A DNA stretch of 64,000 nucleotides, from positions 124,001-188,000 of the forward strand of contig JBGAOY010000008.1 in NCBI GenBank assembly GCA_044221555.1, in the 5' to 3' direction. The stretch is from JAEUJM01 sp044221555. Lineage in GTDB: Bacteria; Actinomycetota; Acidimicrobiia; Acidimicrobiales; DATDAH01. The notes beneath the pieces are model-generated. The model was not told the origin of the DNA, did not search any database, and saw nothing but the letters and a program-made list of their open reading frames with translations. Both the position numbers and the translations under genes were made by a program. Below are positions 60,182-64,000 of this stretch, in pieces (the stretch's first letter is position 1; each line of letters starts with the position of its first letter).

Positions 60182-60607
60182 ATGGCAAAGAAGAAGGTCC
60201 TCGCGATCGTCAAGATCCAGATCCCGGCAGGGCAGGCCACCCCGGCCCCGCCCGTGGGTACCGCGCTCGGCCCCCATGGCGTCGCGATCATGGATTTCTG
60301 CAAGGCCTACAACGAGAAGACCGAGGGTCAGCGCGGCTCGATCGTGCCCGCCGAGATCACCATCTTCGAGGACCGTTCGTTCACGTTCATCACCAAGACG
60401 TCCCCCACGTCCACGCTGCTGCGCAGCGCCGCGGGCCTGGACAAGGCGGCCGAGAACCCCGGTCGTGAGACCGTCGGCACCATCACCGAGGCGCAGCTCA
60501 CCGAGATCGCGCAGCTGAAGATGCCCGACCTCAACGCCAACGACCTCGAGGCGGCCAAGCTGCAGGTGGCGGGCACCGCCCGCTCGATGGGCATCACCGT
60601 CGCCTGA
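60182..60607 (+). CDS. rplK: 50S ribosomal protein L11
   Basis: 141 residues: KVLAIVKIQIPAGQATPAPPVGTALGPHGVAIMDFCKAYN at the N-terminus, the usual PVG-A-LGPHG motif, and the RNA-binding C-domain with KTSPTSTLLRSAAGLDKAAEN and ARSMGITV at the end. Binds 23S rRNA in the GTPase-associated region. Between nusG and rplA as usual. Confidence 0.98.
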   Translation: MAKKKVLAIVKIQIPAGQATPAPPVGTALGPHGVAIMDFCKAYNEKTEGQRGSIVPAEITIFEDRSFTFITKTSPTSTLLRSAAGLDKAAENPGRETVGTITEAQLTEIAQLKMPDLNANDLEAAKLQVAGTARSMGITVA

Positions 60608-60717
60608 CCGCCGCTCGACCGCGGTCTGATCTCCGGCCGTCGCACCACCCGATCCACAACCACAACTGCGTGCCGGGAGCACCTCGCCCGGGCGCCTGAA
60701 CAGCGAGGGAGCCAGCA

Positions 60718-61449
<732 letters not shown>

Positions 61450-61492
61450 GCGCCTCTCGGCGTGGCCCACGGGGCTGCGTCCGGGCGGCGAG

Positions 61493-61523
61493 TTGCCGTC
61501 TTCGGGGTCGCGGCCGGTAGCCT
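61493..61523 (+). promoter_or_regulatory. promoter of the rplJL leader
   Basis: TAGCCT (61518-61523) with TTGCCG (61493-61498) as possible -35 at a 19-base spacing, just upstream of the L10 leader. Confidence 0.35.
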
Positions 61524-61524
61524 C

Positions 61525-61666
61525 GTCCCCTACAACTTCATCGCTTTGCTCGCCGTAGAAATCCGGTGCCGCCCTCGGGCGGCCGAAGGGGCCCTCGGGC
61601 CCGCCCGACGAGGCGGACACCTCTCTTTCGGGGCGTTCGCACGCGCGAGCGCCCCACTGCGTTTTT
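61525..61666 (+). ncRNA. ribosomal protein L10 leader with attenuator
   Basis: The region between rplA and rplJ has the position and features of the L10 leader: a CCGTAGAAATCCGG segment (about 61552-61565) of the kind bound by L10(L12)4, GC-rich stems (GCCGCCCTCGGGCGGC near 61567-61582), then a terminator hairpin. Excess L10-L7/L12 complex is known to bind such leaders and repress the operon. Exact boundaries are estimated. Confidence 0.6.
61630..61666 (+). terminator. intrinsic terminator/attenuator before rplJ
   Basis: GGGGCG (61630-61635) pairs with CGCCCC (61650-61655), with an inner GCG/CGC, and a T-run TTTTTC follows at 61662-61666. This is the only U-rich intrinsic terminator noticed in the window, fitting a regulated attenuator. 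Confidence 0.65.
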
Positions 61667-61721
61667 CGCACCGTGCATCCCGCACACCGTGCAGTCCCGT
61701 CAAGAGAGAGAGGAGGTGCCC

Positions 61722-62570
61722 ATGGAGAACCCGAGACCCGAGAAGGTCGCCGTGGTCGCCGAAGTCCGCCAGAAGCTCAGCGATGCCGATGCCGTGGTGC
61801 TCACCGATTACCGGGGGATCGACGTCGCCGCCATGAGCGTGCTGCGCCGGGCCCTCACCGCGGCCGGTGGCGAGTACAAGATCTACAAGAACTCGCTGGT
61901 CCGCTTCGCCGCACGCGAGCTCGACCTCGAGCTCGACGAGCTCCTGCTCGGCCCCACCGCCATCGCGTTCATCCCCCGCAAGGACGACGGCACGCCCGGC
62001 GACCCCGTGATGGTGGCCAAGGCGTTGCGCGACTTCGCCCGCACCAACGAGTACCTCGTGGTCAAGGGCGGCCTGCTCGGCGACAAGCTCCTGAGCGTCG
62101 CCGACGTGAAGGCCCTGGCCGAGGTTGCCCCGCGCGAGGAGCTGCTGGCCCGCCTTGCCGGTGGGTTCGCGGCGCCGATGCAGCAGTTCGCCGGCCTGTT
62201 GGCGGCACTGCCCCGCAACTTCGCCTACGGGCTCAAGGCGCTGATCGACCAGGGCGGCGGCCCCGACGCCCCCGCCCCGGCCGAAGCGGCGCCCGAAGCG
62301 GCGCCCGAAGCCGCACCCGAAGCAGCGCCTGAGCCCGAGGCAGCAGTGCCTCAGGCCAGCGATGCGGCGCCTGCCGCGGAGGCTGACGCTGGAACGGCGT
62401 CCGCGGAGGCACCTGCCGCGGACGAGGCAACGCCCGACGAGGACGACGCGACGAGCGCCATCCCCGACTCGGCGGACGCCGCCTCTGAGACAACTGACGA
62501 CCCCGAAGTAACCGACGAGACCGACGCAACGGCATCCGCCGAGTCGGAAACCACAGAAGAGGGAAGCTGA
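61722..62570 (+). CDS. rplJ: 50S ribosomal protein L10 with long acidic C-terminus
   Basis: 282 residues against about 175 for typical L10. ATG 61722 follows AGGAGG. Family core: KVAVVAEVRQKLSDADAVVLTDYRGIDVAAMSVLRRAL and YKIYKNSLVRFAAREL, then LLARLAGGFAAPMQQFAGLLAALPRNFAYGLKALIDQ (to about residue 183). The last 100 residues are Ala/Glu/Pro/Thr/Asp-rich with repeated EAAPEAAP units. L10 anchors the L7/L12 stalk; the tail would extend from its helix end where L12 dimers bind. Confidence 0.97.
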   Translation: MENPRPEKVAVVAEVRQKLSDADAVVLTDYRGIDVAAMSVLRRALTAAGGEYKIYKNSLVRFAARELDLELDELLLGPTAIAFIPRKDDGTPGDPVMVAKALRDFARTNEYLVVKGGLLGDKLLSVADVKALAEVAPREELLARLAGGFAAPMQQFAGLLAALPRNFAYGLKALIDQGGGPDAPAPAEAAPEAAPEAAPEAAPEPEAAVPQASDAAPAAEADAGTASAEAPAADEATPDEDDATSAIPDSADAASETTDDPEVTDETDATASAESETTEEGS

Positions 62571-62572
62571 TC

Positions 62573-62956
62573 ATGGCCATCACCAAGGACGAGATCCTCG
62601 ACGCGATCTCCAACATGACCGTCCTCGAGCTGAGCGAGCTGCTCAGTGAGTTCGAGGAGAAGTTCAACGTGACCGCGGCCGCCCCCGTGGCCGCGGCCGC
62701 GGCGCCGGCGGCCGGTGGCGGCGACGCCGCTGCCGCTGAGGAGCAGGACGAGTTCGATGTCGTCCTCACCGCCGCCGGTGACAAGAAGATCCAGGTCATC
62801 AAGGAGGTGCGTTCGCTCACCAACCTCGGCCTCAAGGAAGCCAAGGAGCTGGTGGACAGCGCCCCGAAGCCCGTGCTCGAGAAGGCATCGAAGGAAGATG
62901 CCGAGAAGGCCAAGGCCCAGCTCGAGGAGGCCGGCGCCAGCGTCGAGCTCAAGTAG
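62573..62956 (+). CDS. rplL: 50S ribosomal protein L7/L12
   Basis: 127 residues. The N-terminal dimerisation domain ILDAISNMTVLELSELLSEFEEKFNVTAAAP, an Ala/Gly hinge (about 36-56) and the C-terminal domain EEQDEFDVVLTAAGDKKIQVIKEVRSLTNLGLKEAKELVDSAP are all typical. Two bases separate it from rplJ. Recruits translational GTPases. Confidence 0.98.
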   Translation: MAITKDEILDAISNMTVLELSELLSEFEEKFNVTAAAPVAAAAAPAAGGGDAAAAEEQDEFDVVLTAAGDKKIQVIKEVRSLTNLGLKEAKELVDSAPKPVLEKASKEDAEKAKAQLEEAGASVELK

Positions 62957-62977
62957 CACGCTGCGCCGCAGGACGAG

Positions 62978-63005
62978 CGATGCCCGGCCGAACGGCCGGG
63001 CATCG
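62978..63005 (+). terminator. hairpin after rplL
   Basis: Perfect 12-bp stem (62978-62989 with 62994-63005), loop GAAC, 22 bases after the rplL stop; no T-run. Confidence 0.7.
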
Positions 63006-63112
63006 TCGCGTCCGGCCACGGCGTCGGTGGTCGTCCGAGGCCGCCGGAGGTGGCCCGCGGCGGTCCGCGGGCCAGCGCCTCACCGGCCGGCACGCCGACT
63101 CGATGGGCCGGG

Positions 63113-63146
63113 TTCGACCCATCCAGGGGCCGGGTACGGTGAGCGG
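63113..63146 (+). promoter_or_regulatory. promoter of the tyrosine phosphatase gene, leaderless
   Basis: TTCGAC (63113-63118), a 16-base spacer, TACGGT (63135-63140), then 6 bases to the GTG start. No Shine-Dalgarno. Confidence 0.45.
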
Positions 63147-64000
63147 GTGACAACTCCCTCGCTCGTGGTCGAGCGCGAAGACGGCGAACTGGTCGTGCGG
63201 TGGGCGCCCGCCGCCCCCACCGATCGGCTCGTGGTCGGCGAGTCGCCCGACGAGGCCGCCGGGCACGCCGTCGAGCACGACGGCTCGGGCGAGCTGCACC
63301 TGCCCGGTCTCGATCGGGCCGTCCGCCACTACGTGCACCTCCACCACGGCGACGAGCCGGTGGCGGTGGCCGCCGAGCGTCTCGTGCCGCTCGAGGGCAC
63401 CCTGAACTTCCGCGACATCGGCGGCTACCGCAGCGCAGACGGTCGCCACGTGCGGTGGGGGCGGGTGTTCCGCTCGGACGCGCTGGGCAAGCTCACCGAC
63501 GCCGACCTCACCTACCTCGAGCGCCTCGGCGTGCGCCTGGTGTGCGACTTCCGTGACGACATCGAGGCCGACCGGGCGCCGAGCCGCGTCCCCGAGCACC
63601 CCGATCTGCGCATCGAGCGGTTCCCCATCGGTGCCGGCGCCGACTCGAACGATCTCCAGGGCCAGAGCGACAGCCTCACCGACCTGGTGCTGGCCGGCCG
63701 ACTGGGCACGGTGACGGCCGAGACCCTTGGCGACCTCTACGTGGGCATGCTCGAGTCGCGCACCGAGCCGCTGGTCGGCGTGCTGGAGCGGGTGGCCGAC
63801 CCGGCGAACCACCCGCTGGTGTTCCACTGCACCGCAGGCAAGGACCGCACCGGACTCCTCGCTGCGATCCTGCTGGCCGTCCTGGGCGTGGACGAGGCGA
63901 CGATCCTCGACGACTACGCCCTCACCGACCGCTACCGGACGCCGCACCGGATCGCCGAGGTGGCCCCCCGGCTGGCCGAGGTCGGTGTCGACATCGACGA
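63147..64000 (+). CDS. tyrosine-protein phosphatase (3' end outside window)
   Basis: The frame is open from GTG 63147 to the window edge, 284 codons. After an N-terminal beta-like domain of about 75 residues comes the family entry motif LNFRDIGGYRSADGRHVRWGRVFRSD, then LGVRLVCDFRDDIEADRAPSR, and the catalytic P-loop HCTAGKDRTG (CX5R, about residues 231-240). This is the DUF/Y_phosphatase3 type found in actinobacteria, acting on phosphotyrosine or phosphoinositides. The N-terminal domain before the catalytic part is unusual for short members and may aid substrate binding. Confidence 0.88.
   Translation, partial: MTTPSLVVEREDGELVVRWAPAAPTDRLVVGESPDEAAGHAVEHDGSGELHLPGLDRAVRHYVHLHHGDEPVAVAAERLVPLEGTLNFRDIGGYRSADGRHVRWGRVFRSDALGKLTDADLTYLERLGVRLVCDFRDDIEADRAPSRVPEHPDLRIERFPIGAGADSNDLQGQSDSLTDLVLAGRLGTVTAETLGDLYVGMLESRTEPLVGVLERVADPANHPLVFHCTAGKDRTGLLAAILLAVLGVDEATILDDYALTDRYRTPHRIAEVAPRLAEVGVDID

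Overview
The window is high-GC DNA (roughly 70 percent by eye) packed with short-spaced or overlapping genes (ATGA, GTGA and TAGTG junctions). Its gene content is actinobacterial: Zur/Fur-controlled metal ABC transporter, anti-sigma zinc fingers, YajQ, the secE-nusG-rplKA-rplJL block, and many leaderless-looking starts. The nuo organisation and overall style suggest a member of the Acidimicrobiia, but that placement is inference from gene content and not from a marker comparison.

Region 1 (1-8.7 kb) is the 3' part of a 14-subunit-type complex I operon: end of nuoG, then nuoH-I-J-K-L-M-N. A short stretch follows with an enoyl-CoA hydratase/isomerase and a decayed MazF/PemK fragment. Region 2 (9.6-13.5 kb, minus strand) is a compact module: a 90-residue Cys-rich single-span peptide with a strong ribosome binding site, a hairpin/repeat spacer, a PqqD-domain plus HExxH membrane peptidase, an ABC ATPase, a large permease and a 77-residue membrane protein. 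It looks like a peptide maturation/export system and is the best candidate for something undescribed. Region 3 (13.7-24.3 kb) is a second, paralogous complex I operon, nuoA-B-C-D-H-I-J-K-L-M-N, which lacks nuoE, nuoF and nuoG. It is followed after a cluster of hairpins by a MidA/NDUFAF7-type methyltransferase, whose mitochondrial relative is a complex I assembly factor.

Region 4 (25.5-38.5 kb) is mixed: several lipoproteins (phosphoesterase, TAP-like hydrolase, kelch-like), acetyl-CoA synthetase, a PNK-type HAD phosphatase, a glycine-rich/RTX secreted protein, YajQ, tRNA-Tyr, a divergent TetR/F420-type oxidoreductase/LtrA group and a membrane acyltransferase. Region 5 (38.6-51.8 kb) is a metal and redox island. 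It has YcnI-like, CopCD-like and two further exported proteins, all predicted to begin with histidine after signal cleavage; a DUF305 protein; an ECF sigma/anti-sigma pair; a TlpA-like thioredoxin and DsbB; a UPF0718/TIGR03943 pair; and an AztABC-like zinc ABC transporter with a Zur-type regulator and operator-like repeats.

Region 6 (51.9-64 kb) has a beta-propeller exported protein, a GNAT acetyltransferase with an SMC-head-like membrane ATPase, tRNA-Thr and tRNA-Met, tuf, rpmG, a second ECF sigma/anti-sigma pair, tRNA-Trp, secE, nusG, rplK, rplA, an L10-leader attenuator, rplJ, rplL and a partial tyrosine phosphatase. Several housekeeping proteins here (NuoG, NuoC, NusG, L10) carry long Ala/Glu/Asp-rich low-complexity additions. 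No CRISPR array, insertion sequence, prophage or rRNA gene was seen.
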